The notes: a model not told the origin generated them from the letters alone. A DNA stretch of 64,000 nt from Nitricoxidireducens sp046726235 (GCA_046726235.1 JBKPAD010000010.1:698512-762511); one strand, 5' to 3'; shown: positions 11,372 to 21,230, counted from the first letter of the stretch. Made by a program: numbers and translations.

Positions 11372-12327
11372 TTCTTCGGCTCGATGCCGTCGGCGATCGC
11401 CTTCAGCGCGGCGACGGGAACGTCGCCCATGACGATGAAGACATGGTTGCCGGCGACGCGCTTGTAGGCATTGACGGCGCCGAGCGTCATGGCGCCGGGG
11501 GCCGGCTTGCTGCGTCCGACCGGCTCGATGAATACCGACACGGCGGCAAGGCCGTCCGAGAACATCACGTGGCCGACTTCGCGGCCGTCGCCGCGTCCCT
11601 GGCGCACCATGTCGGCGACCTTGCGGAAACCCGGCGGCTGGCCGTTGAACTGCCAGCGCCCGGCGCCCGCATCGCCGGTGCGAACGTCATGGACCCGCCA
11701 GCCGCTCTCGACGCTGCGCGGCTTGAGGCTGGCGCGATCGATCGGCCCGCCGATACGCAGTTCGGTGAAGCTCACGCTCTCCAGCACTTCGCCGTGCTCG
11801 TCGACGAGCGCAGCCTTGAGCAACAACCCGGAGGCGGCATCGACCCAAAGGCGGTGGCCGTACCGCCACTCGTCCCTGGGCTTGATGACGATGGCCTGGC
11901 TGTCGAGGCCCGCGACGCGCGCGCTCGGCCCCTTGGTGATCACGTAGTGCTCGGCAAGGCCCGCGAGGCCATCGGCCGCGAGGGCCGGGAAGGAAACCGC
12001 CTGGCCGCGCCGCCGCCGCTCGACGATCAGCAGCCTGCTCTCGGGCAGGTAGCACTTGACTTCGTCATTGACGCGCAGCACTTCGCGCGGGCTGCCGTCG
12101 AGCACTTCGAGGCGCTCGTACTCGGTGCCGCCGTCGACGAAGTGCGTGATGCGTGAGGTCTCGCTCTGCTTTCCGCTCTGGTACACGAAGACGCCGCCGT
12201 AGTTGAGCATCCGGGCCGCGTCGGCCACGCGCTGCAACCACTGCAACGCATCGGCGGGAGCCTCGGCGCGCGCGGCAGGCAGCGCGGCGAATGCCAGGGC
12301 GATCAGGACCAGCCAGCGTCGCATCAT
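11368..12327 (-). CDS. rseB: Sigma-E regulatory periplasmic protein RseB (MucB)
   Basis: Periplasmic binding partner of the anti-sigma factor RseA; it protects RseA from DegS-type proteolysis and senses mislocalised lipoproteins or LPS. The protein has 319 residues with a signal peptide at 1-21 (cut after AARA). The two RseB lobes are visible as about 24-200 and 215-319. The start is the ATG at 12327, whose ATGA overlaps the rseA stop; a long upstream open frame runs antisense to nothing coding and is rseA in another frame. The 3' end overlaps rseC by 4 bp. Confidence 0.93.
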   Translation of the reverse strand: MMRRWLVLIALAFAALPAARAEAPADALQWLQRVADAARMLNYGGVFVYQSGKQSETSRITHFVDGGTEYERLEVLDGSPREVLRVNDEVKCYLPESRLLIVERRRRGQAVSFPALAADGLAGLAEHYVITKGPSARVAGLDSQAIVIKPRDEWRYGHRLWVDAASGLLLKAALVDEHGEVLESVSFTELRIGGPIDRASLKPRSVESGWRVHDVRTGDAGAGRWQFNGQPPGFRKVADMVRQGRGDGREVGHVMFSDGLAAVSVFIEPVGRSKPAPGAMTLGAVNAYKRVAGNHVFIVMGDVPVAALKAIADGIEPKK

Positions 12328-12842
12328 CGTGCGAGGGCGCCTCCGCCGGCGGCGACGGTACGGATGTTCTCGGTGCCGCCGCGGAAGCGAAGCGAACCGG
12401 CCTGCGCCTGATGCGCGACCAGGTACTCCTGCATCTCGCCCGCGGCCTGCTGGGCCGGCGCCTGGGCGGCCACCTGCGCCGGAGCCGGTGTTGCCGCAAG
12501 TTCCGCCGCCGGCCGGCTGGCGTCGCTGTGCGGGCCGAGAGCCATCCAGCTGACGAGCGCGACGCCGGCGACGCTCGCCGCCAATGCCAGCGCGGTGCGC
12601 GGCCATTCGTGACGATGCGTGCGCCGCGGCGCCAGCACGACCGGCTCTTCGTCCAGCGCCGTCATGACGCGCGCCGTGATGTCCCGGTGCAGGGCGCCGC
12701 CGCCCTTCAGTGCATCGCCGATCAACTGGTAGTGGCGCCAGCGCTGGCGCAGTTCGGCGTCGTTCCTGACGGCCTCGAGGACGGTTTCGGCGTCGCGCGC
12801 CTCGAGTTCGCCGTCGATCAATCCGGAAAGCCGCGTTTTCAT
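12324..12842 (-). CDS. rseA: Anti-sigma-E factor RseA (MucA)
   Basis: Inner-membrane anti-sigma factor that holds RpoE inactive until cleaved. The 172-residue protein begins with the typical sigma-binding domain (MKTRLSGLIDGELEARDAET). A single transmembrane helix lies at about 85-102 (ALALAASVAGVALVSWMAL), followed by an Ala/Pro/Gln-rich periplasmic domain that would contact RseB. It is separated from rpoE by 15 bp and overlaps rseB by 4 bp. Confidence 0.93.
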   Translation of the reverse strand: MKTRLSGLIDGELEARDAETVLEAVRNDAELRQRWRHYQLIGDALKGGGALHRDITARVMTALDEEPVVLAPRRTHRHEWPRTALALAASVAGVALVSWMALGPHSDASRPAAELAATPAPAQVAAQAPAQQAAGEMQEYLVAHQAQAGSLRFRGGTENIRTVAAGGGALAR

Positions 12843-12857
12843 GCTGTTGTCACCTGT

Positions 12858-13457
12858 TTACCACCGCCGGTCCGGACCCGCATCGATCAAGTGCTTAAGT
12901 TTATCGGCAATCGCGTCGCGGGCGCGGAAGATACGCGAGCGCACGGTGCCGATCGGGCAGTCCATCGCCTGGGCGATCTCTTCATAGGACATGCCCTCGA
13001 TCTCGCGCAGCATGATCGCCGTGCGCAGGTCGTCCGGGAGCTTTTCCATCGCCAGGTTCACCGTATCGGCGATCTGTTTCGACATCATCATGTGCTCGGG
13101 CGTGTCCGCATCTCGCAGCAGGTCGCCTTCGGCGTACAGCTCCGCTTCTTCGCTGTCGATGTCGGTCGACGTCGGAGTGCGGCGGCCGTTGGCGACCAGC
13201 CAGTTCTTCGCGGTATTGACGCCGATGCGATACAGCCAGGTGTAGAACGCGCTGTCGCCGCGGAAATTCGGCAACGCACGATAGGCCTTGATAAATGTTT
13301 CCTGGGCCACATCCTCCACCTCGGCTGGATCGCGTATCAAGCGCGACAGCAAGCGCACCAGCTTGCGCTGGTACTTGGCCACGAGCAGCCCGTAGGCCTG
13401 CTTGTCGCCCTGCTGCACGCGCTCGACTAGCGCCTGATCCGCTTCGCGGTCGCCCAT
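12858..13457 (-). CDS. rpoE: RNA polymerase sigma factor RpoE (AlgU/sigma-E)
   Basis: ECF sigma factor for envelope stress (199 residues). Region 2 is visible at about 20-95 (core-binding AYGLLVAKYQRKLV, then DVAQETFIKAYRAL and the -10-recognition segment FYTWLYRIGVNTAKNWL). Region 4 is at about 135-188 (LREIEGMSYEEIAQAMDCPIGTVRSRIFRAR). First gene of the operon with rseA-rseB-rseC-mucD. A sigma-E-type promoter lies about 90 bp upstream, which fits autoregulation. Confidence 0.97.
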   Translation of the reverse strand: MGDREADQALVERVQQGDKQAYGLLVAKYQRKLVRLLSRLIRDPAEVEDVAQETFIKAYRALPNFRGDSAFYTWLYRIGVNTAKNWLVANGRRTPTSTDIDSEEAELYAEGDLLRDADTPEHMMMSKQIADTVNLAMEKLPDDLRTAIMLREIEGMSYEEIAQAMDCPIGTVRSRIFRARDAIADKLKHLIDAGPDRRW

Positions 13458-13488
13458 GTGACTCAGTGAACCGTCGGGAGATGAATCC

Positions 13489-13494
13489 AGTATA
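13489..13494 (-). promoter_or_regulatory. Candidate sigma-70 -10 box upstream of rpoE
   Basis: TATACT on the minus strand, 31 bp before the rpoE ATG, one base from the TATAAT consensus. No good -35 is visible at 16-18 bp, so this could be a weak or activated housekeeping promoter next to the sigma-E one. Confidence 0.3.
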
Positions 13495-13547
13495 CCCGAA
13501 CGTCACACTCGGGAATTCCCTTGTGCCACGCGGCTTTCCGCTGGCTA

Positions 13548-13575
13548 GAAGACCCGGACGTGAACGAATAGTTCC
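13548..13575 (-). promoter_or_regulatory. Candidate sigma-E-dependent promoter of rpoE
   Basis: On the minus strand GGAACTA (13575-13569) is followed after 16 bases by TCTTC (13552-13548). This is close to the sigma-E consensus GAACTT-N16/17-TCTGA and points toward rpoE, about 90 bp away. Autoregulation of this type is established for rpoE/algU; the match here is by eye. Confidence 0.55.
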
Positions 13576-13629
13576 GCACGAACCAAACCGCGGGCGCCCG
13601 CCCCGCGCGCCGGGCGACCATACCCTGCG

Positions 13630-13638
13630 TGATATAGT
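13630..13638 (+). promoter_or_regulatory. Extended -10 promoter element of nadB
   Basis: TGATATAGT is an extended -10 (TGn then TATAGT) nine bases before the nadB ATG. The -35 region is GC-rich and poor. A transcript from here would begin only a few bases upstream of the start codon. Confidence 0.4.
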
Positions 13639-13647
13639 CGCGGCCCT

Positions 13648-15237
13648 ATGGCGCGTGACTATCTTCGTCAATTCGACGTTCTGGTGATCGGCAGCGGGCT
13701 CGCCGGACAGGCGCTCGCCCTGCGTCTCGCCGGCTCGCGCAGCGTCGCCCTCGTCACCAAGCGCACGCTCGAGGACACGGCAACGGCCTGGGCGCAGGGG
13801 GGCATCGCCGCGGTGCTCGATGCCGGCGACTCGGTCGAAGACCACATCCGCGACACCTTCGACGCCGGCGCCGGGCTCTGCGATCCCGAGGCGACGCGCT
13901 TCGTCGTCGAGCACGGACACGAAGCGATCCAGTGGCTGATCGACCAGGGCGTGCCGTTTACGCGCGACAACACTGAGTTCGGCTTTCACCTGACGCGCGA
14001 AGGCGGCCACAGCCATCGCCGCATCATCCACGCCGCGGACGCCACCGGTGCGGCCGTCCAGGAAACGCTGACCGAGAAGGTGCGCAAGCATCCGAACATC
14101 ACGGTGCTCGAACGCCATATCGGCGTGGACCTGATCACCGGCGCCAAGCTCGGCCTCAAGAACAACCGCTGCTGGGGCGCCTACCTGCTCGACATCGACA
14201 GCGGCGAGATCGTCACCGTCGGCGCGCGCCACACGGTGCTGGCCACCGGCGGCGCCGGCAAGGTCTATCTCTACACGACGAACCCGGACACGGCGACCGG
14301 CGACGGCATCGCCATGGCATGGCGCGCCGGCTGCCGCGTCGCCAACATGGAGTTCGTGCAGTTCCATCCGACCTGCCTCTACCATCCGCACGCGAAGTCC
14401 TTCCTCATCACCGAGGCGATGCGCGGCGAGGGCGGCATCCTGCGCCTGCCCGACGGCACGCGCTTCATGCCCGACCACGATCCGCGCGCCGAACTGGCGC
14501 CGCGCGACATCGTCGCCCGCGCCATCGACTTCGAGATGAAGAAGCACGGCCTCGACTGCGTGTTCCTCGACGTCACGCACAAGTCGCCGGTGTTCCTGGC
14601 GCACCACTTCCCCAACATCTACGCGCGCTGCCAGAAGCTGGGCATCGACATCTCGCGCCAGCCGATCCCCGTGGTGCCGGCCGCCCACTACACCTGCGGC
14701 GGCGTGGTCGCCGACCTCGCCGCGCGCACCGACGTCCCCGGACTGTACGCCGTGGGCGAGACCGCATGCTCCGGGCTGCATGGCGCCAACCGCCTGGCCA
14801 GCAACTCGCTGCTCGAATGCGTGGTCTTCGCCGCCTCGGCAGCCAAGGACATCCTCGCCGACAAGACGCACAAGATTCCCAAGCTGCCGGCGTGGGACGA
14901 GAGCCGCGTCACCGACGCGGACGAGGAGATCGTCATTTCCCACAACTGGGACGAGCTGCGCCGTTTCATGTGGGACTACGTCGGCATCGTGCGTACCAAC
15001 AAGCGGCTCGAGCGCGCGATCCATCGCATCCGCCTGCTCGAGCGCGAGATCGACGACTACTACGTGAATTTCCGCGTCAGCAACGACCTCATCGAACTGC
15101 GCAACCTCGTGCTCACCGCGCACCTGATCGTGAGGAGCGCCCAGCAGCGCAAGGAAAGCCGCGGCCTGCACTTCAGCCGCGACTATCCGGACATGCTGCC
15201 CGCGGCCAGGGACATCGTCCTCAAGCCGTCGCGCTAG
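13648..15237 (+). CDS. nadB: L-aspartate oxidase
   Basis: FAD enzyme that oxidises L-aspartate to iminoaspartate, the first step of de novo NAD synthesis (529 residues). The N-terminal dinucleotide-binding motif is visible as VLVIGSGLAGQALALRL (residues 11-27). The substrate-site segment GGHSHRRIIHA and the fumarate-reductase-type capping domain are present, and the C-terminal helical domain ends near residue 520. The ATG at 13648 is the only start that keeps the conserved N-terminus; no Shine-Dalgarno is seen. It is divergent from rpoE and overlaps the convergent ygfX-like gene by 17 bp. nadA and nadC are not nearby. Confidence 0.96.
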   Translation: MARDYLRQFDVLVIGSGLAGQALALRLAGSRSVALVTKRTLEDTATAWAQGGIAAVLDAGDSVEDHIRDTFDAGAGLCDPEATRFVVEHGHEAIQWLIDQGVPFTRDNTEFGFHLTREGGHSHRRIIHAADATGAAVQETLTEKVRKHPNITVLERHIGVDLITGAKLGLKNNRCWGAYLLDIDSGEIVTVGARHTVLATGGAGKVYLYTTNPDTATGDGIAMAWRAGCRVANMEFVQFHPTCLYHPHAKSFLITEAMRGEGGILRLPDGTRFMPDHDPRAELAPRDIVARAIDFEMKKHGLDCVFLDVTHKSPVFLAHHFPNIYARCQKLGIDISRQPIPVVPAAHYTCGGVVADLAARTDVPGLYAVGETACSGLHGANRLASNSLLECVVFAASAAKDILADKTHKIPKLPAWDESRVTDADEEIVISHNWDELRRFMWDYVGIVRTNKRLERAIHRIRLLEREIDDYYVNFRVSNDLIELRNLVLTAHLIVRSAQQRKESRGLHFSRDYPDMLPAARDIVLKPSR

Positions 15238-15637
15238 CCTTCCAGCGCAGCCACAACCTCAACTCGCGATGGCCGCCGGCGACCGCGTCAGGCGGCAGCG
15301 CCAGGGCGACGACGCCCTCCTCGCCGCGAAGCCGCAATACCACCAGCCAGGGCAGGACCGTCGTGTCGGACAGGACGCGGAGGGTGGCCGATGAACCGTC
15401 TTCGCTCAGCGCGTCGAGCTGGCCATCCGCCCGCAGGCTCAGTGCGGCGAACGGCGGCCTCCGGACCTTGCGCAGCGAGAGCAGCAGCGAGCCGGTGAGC
15501 GCGAGCGCCGCAACCAGCTTGGCCGCCAGGGGAATGCCGGTCGCCAGCAGGCCGCCGAAGACGGCGGCATGGGCGAGCACCAGCGCCGCCGAGAGGCGGC
15601 GCGAGGGCTGCAACTGCAGGGTGACGGGCAGCCGCAT
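15221..15637 (-). CDS. YgfX-like membrane protein
   Basis: 138-residue protein with two N-terminal hydrophobic segments (about 17-35 and 38-55) followed by a small soluble domain, the layout of the YgfX (CptA) family. In E. coli YgfX is the inner-membrane partner of the FAD assembly factor SdhE, and is also described as a toxin acting on cell division. No sdhE gene is visible next to it here. It follows fabF by 21 bp on the same strand and could be the last gene of the fab operon. Proximity to the flavoprotein gene nadB is common in this lineage. The family call is moderately sure. Confidence 0.65.
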   Translation of the reverse strand: MRLPVTLQLQPSRRLSAALVLAHAAVFGGLLATGIPLAAKLVAALALTGSLLLSLRKVRRPPFAALSLRADGQLDALSEDGSSATLRVLSDTTVLPWLVVLRLRGEEGVVALALPPDAVAGGHRELRLWLRWKASATA

Positions 15638-15658
15638 CGCGCCGCTGCCTCCGGGGAC

Positions 15659-16891
<1,233 letters not shown>

Positions 16892-16939
16892 TGTTGACTC
16901 CAGCGATGGCGGGGGTAGGAAAGCGCAGGGCTGCGCGGC

Positions 16940-17179
16940 TTACTTCTTGACGTTCTTGTTGATGTAGTCCATGGCTTGCTGGACGGTGGTGATCTTCTCG
17001 GCTTCTTCGTCCGGAATCTCGCACTCGAACTCTTCCTCGAGGGCCATCACCAGTTCGACGGTATCGAGCGAATCCGCGCCCAGATCGTCAACAAACGAAG
17101 ACTCGTTCTTGATGTCGGCTTCGTTCACACCGAGTTGCTCGGCGACGATCTTCTTGACGCGTTGTTCGATATTCTCCAT
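16940..17179 (-). CDS. acpP: Acyl carrier protein
   Basis: Small acidic carrier (79 residues) that holds growing acyl chains on a 4'-phosphopantetheine. The attachment serine is in the LGADSLDTVELVMALEEEF segment (DSL motif). The start has a near-perfect AAGGAG ribosome-binding site. It lies between fabG and fabF, with a 90-bp gap to fabG that contains a palindrome and a T-rich stretch and may carry its own promoter or attenuator. Confidence 0.98.
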   Translation of the reverse strand: MENIEQRVKKIVAEQLGVNEADIKNESSFVDDLGADSLDTVELVMALEEEFECEIPDEEAEKITTVQQAMDYINKNVKK

Positions 17180-17245
17180 TTAATGCTCCTTCCCTGATTT
17201 TCGGGTGTGGTGAGAAACCCGAGTAGTTTACCAAAAATGCACGGC

Positions 17246-17261
17246 CATCCCCGCGGGGATG
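17246..17261. repeat. Perfect 16-bp palindrome between fabG and acpP
   Basis: The 16 bases CATCCCCGCGGGGATG are fully self-complementary. As RNA on the minus strand they can form a 6-bp stem with a CGCG loop, followed nine bases later by five Ts. It could act as an attenuator, processing site or operator before the highly expressed acpP gene. Confidence 0.4.
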
Positions 17262-17269
17262 AAACCGGC

Positions 17270-18016
17270 TCAAACCATATACATGCCGCCGTTGACGTGA
17301 AGCGTGGTGCCGGTTACATACGCCGCGCCCGGACCGGCGAGGAACGCGACCGCGGCGGCGATCTCGTCTGCCTGTCCGAGGCGGTTCAACGGAATCTTCT
17401 GCAGCAGCGCGTCGCGCTGCGCATCGGGTAGCGCCTTGGTCATGTCGGTGTCGATGAAGCCCGGCGCGACGCAATTGACGGTGATGTTGCGGCTGCCGAG
17501 TTCCTGCGCCAGCGCGCGGGTCATGCCCGCCACGCCAGCCTTGGCGGCGGCGTAGTTGGCCTGACCGGGGTTGCCGGCGGCGCCGACGACCGAGGTGATG
17601 TTGATGATGCGGCCGGTGCGCGCCTTCATCATGCCGCGCATGACCAGCTTCGAGAGGCGGAAGACCGCCTTGAGGTTGGTGTCGATGACGGCATCCCACT
17701 CGTCGTCCTTCATGCGCATCGCGAGGTTGTCGCGCGTGATGCCGGCGTTGTTGACGAGGATGCCGACGGCGCCGAATTTCTTCTCGATCTCGCCGATCGC
17801 CGCTTCACAGGCGGCGGCGTCGGTGACGTTCAGCGTCGCGCCCCAGCCCTTGATGCCAGCGGCGTCGAGCGCCTTCTGGATTTCGGCGGCGCCGGCTTCC
17901 GACGTGGCGGTGCCGACGACGGTCGCGCCCTTGGCGCCCAACGCCAGCGCGATGGCGCGGCCGATGCCGCGGGTGGCGCCGGTGACGAGGGCGACCTGGC
18001 CTTGCAATTCGCTCAT
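17270..18016 (-). CDS. fabG: 3-oxoacyl-ACP reductase
   Basis: NADPH-dependent short-chain dehydrogenase that reduces beta-ketoacyl-ACP (248 residues). Visible motifs are TGATRGIGRAIAL (cofactor), NNAGITRDNL, the catalytic Ser in TSVVGAAGNPGQ and the YAAAKAG Tyr-Lys pair. The ATG at 18016 starts the standard FabG N-terminus (MSELQGQVALVTG); upstream frame is fabD in another frame. It lies 4 bp after fabD. Confidence 0.97.
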   Translation of the reverse strand: MSELQGQVALVTGATRGIGRAIALALGAKGATVVGTATSEAGAAEIQKALDAAGIKGWGATLNVTDAAACEAAIGEIEKKFGAVGILVNNAGITRDNLAMRMKDDEWDAVIDTNLKAVFRLSKLVMRGMMKARTGRIINITSVVGAAGNPGQANYAAAKAGVAGMTRALAQELGSRNITVNCVAPGFIDTDMTKALPDAQRDALLQKIPLNRLGQADEIAAAVAFLAGPGAAYVTGTTLHVNGGMYMV

Positions 18017-18020
18017 GTTC

Positions 18021-18953
18021 CTATCCTTTGACAGCGGCAAGCGCGGCTTCGAGGCCGGCGAGGTCGGCCATCGCACCGCCGTTGACGCCGTCGGCGCAAC
18101 GCTTGACGAGGCCGGCCAGCACCTTGCCGGGACCGCATTCGTAGATGTGGGTGACGCCCGCCGCCTGCATGGCCTGCATGGTCTCGACCCAGCGCACCGG
18201 CGCGGCGGCCTGGCGGCCGAGCGCATCGCGGATCGCTGCGGGATCGGCCGGCGTGGCGACGTCGACGTTGTTGATGACGGGAATCTTCGGCGCCGCGAGG
18301 GTCATCTCGGCGAGTCGCGCCTTGAGCTTCTCCGCGGCCGGCTGCATCAGCGAGCAGTGGAACGGCGCCGACACCGGCAGCATCACAGCGCGCTTGGCGC
18401 CGGCTGCCTTGCAGCCTTCGGCGGCACGCTCGACGGCGGCCTTGTGGCCGGCGATGACGGTCTGCTCCGGCGCATTGAAATTCACCGCCTGCACGACCTG
18501 GCCTTGCGCAGCGGCTTCGCACGCTGCCTTGACGGCGGCGGCGTCCATGCCGAGCACGGCGGCCATCGCGCCCTCGCCCGCCGGCACGGCTTCCTGCATC
18601 GCCTTGGCGCGCAGTTCGACCAGCGGCACGGCGTCCGCAAGTTCGAGCACGCCGGCGGCGACCAGCGCCGCGTATTCGCCGAGGCTGTGGCCGGCGACCA
18701 GCGCCGGCTGCGGGCCACCCTTCTCCTGCCACAGGCGCCACACGGCGATGCCGGCGGTCAGCATCAGCGGCTGGGTATTGACGGTCTGGTTGAGCGCCTC
18801 GGCAGGACCCTCGGTGACGAGTTGCCAGAGATCGCGTCCGAGCGCCTTCGACGCCTCGTCGAACGTGGCGCGGATCACCGGGCTGTCGCCGTACGCGGCC
18901 ATCATGCCGAGCGACTGCGAGCCCTGGCCTGGGAATACAAGCGCGAATTTCAT
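18021..18953 (-). CDS. fabD: Malonyl-CoA-ACP transacylase
   Basis: Loads malonyl groups onto ACP (310 residues). The GQGSQ motif is at residues 10-14 and the nucleophile serine is in GHSLGEYAALV (about residue 92), with the partner His in VSAPFHCSLM. The start ATG at 18953 opens the family's MKFALVFPGQGSQ. Located 13 bp after fabH. Confidence 0.96.
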   Translation of the reverse strand: MKFALVFPGQGSQSLGMMAAYGDSPVIRATFDEASKALGRDLWQLVTEGPAEALNQTVNTQPLMLTAGIAVWRLWQEKGGPQPALVAGHSLGEYAALVAAGVLELADAVPLVELRAKAMQEAVPAGEGAMAAVLGMDAAAVKAACEAAAQGQVVQAVNFNAPEQTVIAGHKAAVERAAEGCKAAGAKRAVMLPVSAPFHCSLMQPAAEKLKARLAEMTLAAPKIPVINNVDVATPADPAAIRDALGRQAAAPVRWVETMQAMQAAGVTHIYECGPGKVLAGLVKRCADGVNGGAMADLAGLEAALAAVKG

Positions 18954-18966
18954 TGGGACTCCCTGA

Positions 18967-19953
18967 TTACAGTTTGAGCAGCGCCGCGCCCCAGGTGAAG
19001 CCGCCGCCGACGCCTTCGAGCAGCACGCTCTGGCCACGCTGGATCTTGCCGCTTCGCACCGCCTCGTCGAGCGCCAGCGGAATCGAAGCCGCCGAGGTGT
19101 TGCCGTGCCGATCGACCGTGACGATGCACTTCTCCGCCGGGACGTTCAGCTTCTTGGCCGTCGACGACAGGATGCGGACATTGGCCTGGTGGGGGATCAG
19201 CCAGTCGAGTTGCGCGGTGGTCATGCCCGCGGTCTCGAGGACTTCGTTGGCGACGTCGGCGAGCACGCGCACGGCGAACTTGAACACCGCCTGGCCGTCC
19301 ATGCGCAGGAAGGGGTCGCCGGTGGCGACGCCGCCGCAGACATGGCCGGGAACGTTGAGGATGCCGCTGTGGCTGCCGTCGGCGTGCAGCGCCGTGGCGA
19401 GGATGCCTGGCTCGTCGGATGCCTCGAGCACCACGGCGCCGGCGCCGTCGCCGAACAGCACGCAGGTGCCGCGGTCCTTCCAGTCGAGGATGCGCGAGAA
19501 CACTTCGCTGCCGACGACGAGCGCGCAACGGTGCGAGCCCGAGCGAATGAACTTCTCGGCCACGGCGAGCGCGTAGGTAAAGCCGCTGCACACGGCCTGC
19601 AGGTCGAAGGCCGGCGCGCCGTTGGCGATGCCGAGCTTGGCCTGCAGCAGTGCGGCCGCGCTGGGGAAAATGTAGTCGGGCGTCGAGGTGGCGACGATGA
19701 TCAGGTCGACGTCGGCGGGACGCTTGCCGGCGGCTTCGAGCGCGTTGCGGCAGGCAGGCAGCGCGAGTTCGCTGGCGGTGACACCGGGCGCAGCGAGGTG
19801 GCGCGTCCGGATGCCGGTGCGCTCGACGATCCATTCGTCCGACGACTCGAGGCCGTGGGCGGCGATGATCTCGGCGTTGCCGACGGGAGTGCCGGGCAGG
19901 AAGCTGCCCGTGCCGGAGATGCGTGCGTAGCGCTTGTTGTTGTCTTGGCTCAT
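18967..19953 (-). CDS. fabH: Beta-ketoacyl-ACP synthase III
   Basis: Initiates fatty acid synthesis by condensing acetyl-CoA with malonyl-ACP (328 residues). Catalytic residues are Cys in DLQAVCSGF, His in IPHQANVRI and Asn in RHGNTSAASIP. The ATG overlaps the plsX stop by 4 bp (ATGA), indicating coupling. Confidence 0.97.
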   Translation of the reverse strand: MSQDNNKRYARISGTGSFLPGTPVGNAEIIAAHGLESSDEWIVERTGIRTRHLAAPGVTASELALPACRNALEAAGKRPADVDLIIVATSTPDYIFPSAAALLQAKLGIANGAPAFDLQAVCSGFTYALAVAEKFIRSGSHRCALVVGSEVFSRILDWKDRGTCVLFGDGAGAVVLEASDEPGILATALHADGSHSGILNVPGHVCGGVATGDPFLRMDGQAVFKFAVRVLADVANEVLETAGMTTAQLDWLIPHQANVRILSSTAKKLNVPAEKCIVTVDRHGNTSAASIPLALDEAVRSGKIQRGQSVLLEGVGGGFTWGAALLKL

Positions 19954-20966
19954 GCGGTGGCAGCCATGGCCTGGGCCATGCGCGATTCGATTTTTTCGGG
20001 CAGGCGCTGGCGCGCCGCTTCGGCAGCGCGCTCCAGTGCGGTGAAAAAGGCGAGCGCATCGGCCGAGCCATGGCTCTTGACGACGATGCCGCGCAGGCCG
20101 AGCAGGCTCGCGCCGTTGTAGCGGCGATGGTCGAAGCGGCGCTTGAACGAGCGCAGTGCCGGCAGGGCCATCAGCGCGCCGAGACGCGTGATCAAGTTAC
20201 GGCCGAATTCTTCCTTGAGGCTGTTGCCGATCATCTGCGCCAGGCCTTCCGAGGCCTTGAGCACGACGTTGCCGACGAAGCCGTCGCAGACCACGACGTC
20301 GGTCGTGCCCTTGAAGATGTCGTTGCCCTCGACGTTGCCGTAGAAGTTGAGGCCGCTCTGGCGCAGCAGCTCGGCGGCGCGCTTGACGGCATCGTTGCCC
20401 TTGATGTCTTCCTCGCCGATGTTCAGCAGGCCGACGGTCGGACGCTCCTTGTGTTCCAGCGCCGACACCAGCATGGAACCCATGATGCCGAACTGCAGCA
20501 GGTGCTCGGGCTGGCAGTCGACGTTGGCGCCGAGATCGAGCATGTAGGTGTAGCCGTTCACGCTCGGCATGATGCTGCAGATCGCCGGACGGTCGATGCC
20601 GGGCAGCGTCTTCAGCACGAAGCGCGAGATCGCCATCAGGGCGCCGGTGTTGCCGGCGGAGATCGCAGCGTCGGCGACACCTTCCTTGACGAGGTCGGCG
20701 ACGACGCGCATCGAGGAGTCCTTCTTGCCGCGCAACGCGCTGGCGACGGGCTCGTCCATGCCGACGACTTCCTCGGCATGACGGACGCGCAGGCGCTCGC
20801 CGAACTCGCGGGAGGCCGAGTCCAGCAGCGGACGCAACTCGTCCTCGCGCCCCACCAGGATGGTGGCGCAATCCTTGTCGCGTCTGAGGAAGTCGAAGAC
20901 CGCAGGAACGGTGACCTTGGGACCGTGGTCCCCGCCCATGCAGTCAACGGCGATGGTTATTGCCAT
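19950..20966 (-). CDS. plsX: Phosphate acyltransferase PlsX
   Basis: Makes acyl-phosphate from acyl-ACP for phospholipid synthesis (338 residues); peripheral membrane enzyme. The opening AITIAVDCMGGDHGP is characteristic. ATG at 20966 was preferred over an in-frame ATG ten codons upstream, because the family starts just before this motif. It follows rpmF by 69 bp, in which there is a GC-rich hairpin. Confidence 0.95.
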   Translation of the reverse strand: MAITIAVDCMGGDHGPKVTVPAVFDFLRRDKDCATILVGREDELRPLLDSASREFGERLRVRHAEEVVGMDEPVASALRGKKDSSMRVVADLVKEGVADAAISAGNTGALMAISRFVLKTLPGIDRPAICSIMPSVNGYTYMLDLGANVDCQPEHLLQFGIMGSMLVSALEHKERPTVGLLNIGEEDIKGNDAVKRAAELLRQSGLNFYGNVEGNDIFKGTTDVVVCDGFVGNVVLKASEGLAQMIGNSLKEEFGRNLITRLGALMALPALRSFKRRFDHRRYNGASLLGLRGIVVKSHGSADALAFFTALERAAEAARQRLPEKIESRMAQAMAATA

Positions 20967-21009
20967 CGTGAAAACGGCCGGCCGCGCATGACGCAACCGG
21001 CCGCATCCG

Positions 21010-21027
21010 GCCTCCCGAACGGGAGGC
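21010..21027 (-). repeat. Hairpin between rpmF and plsX
   Basis: GCCTCCC-GAAC-GGGAGGC, a perfect 7-bp stem with a 4-base loop, just after the rpmF stop codon. No T-run follows, so it is more likely an RNA-stability or partial attenuation element than a full terminator. Confidence 0.4.
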
Positions 21028-21035
21028 GCGAATGC

Positions 21036-21215
21036 TTATTCGCCCTTTGCCTTCAGGACCTTCTTGCCGCGGTAGACACCCGACGGCGAAATATGGTGGC
21101 GCAGATGCACCTCGCCCGTGTTCGGCTCGACGGCCAGCGGGGGCGCGGTCAGGAAATCGTGGGCGCGATGCATGCCGCGCTTCGACGGCGATTTCTTGTT
21201 CTGTTGAACGGCCAT
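21036..21215 (-). CDS. rpmF: 50S ribosomal protein L32
   Basis: 59-residue basic ribosomal protein. Translated by eye, it begins MAVQQNKKSPSKRGMHR and ends KKVLKAKGE, the standard L32 sequence of the zinc-free type: there are no CxxC pairs. A strong AAGGAG site lies 8 bases before the ATG. It sits between yceD and plsX in the usual rpmF-fab gene order. Confidence 0.96.
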   Translation of the reverse strand: MAVQQNKKSPSKRGMHRAHDFLTAPPLAVEPNTGEVHLRHHISPSGVYRGKKVLKAKGE

Positions 21216-21230
21216 GTTGCTACTCCTTAC

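Noticed and set aside
12982..15171. 729-codon minus-strand frame across rpoE and nadB
   Set aside because: Spans two clear genes and a promoter region; no family resemblance.
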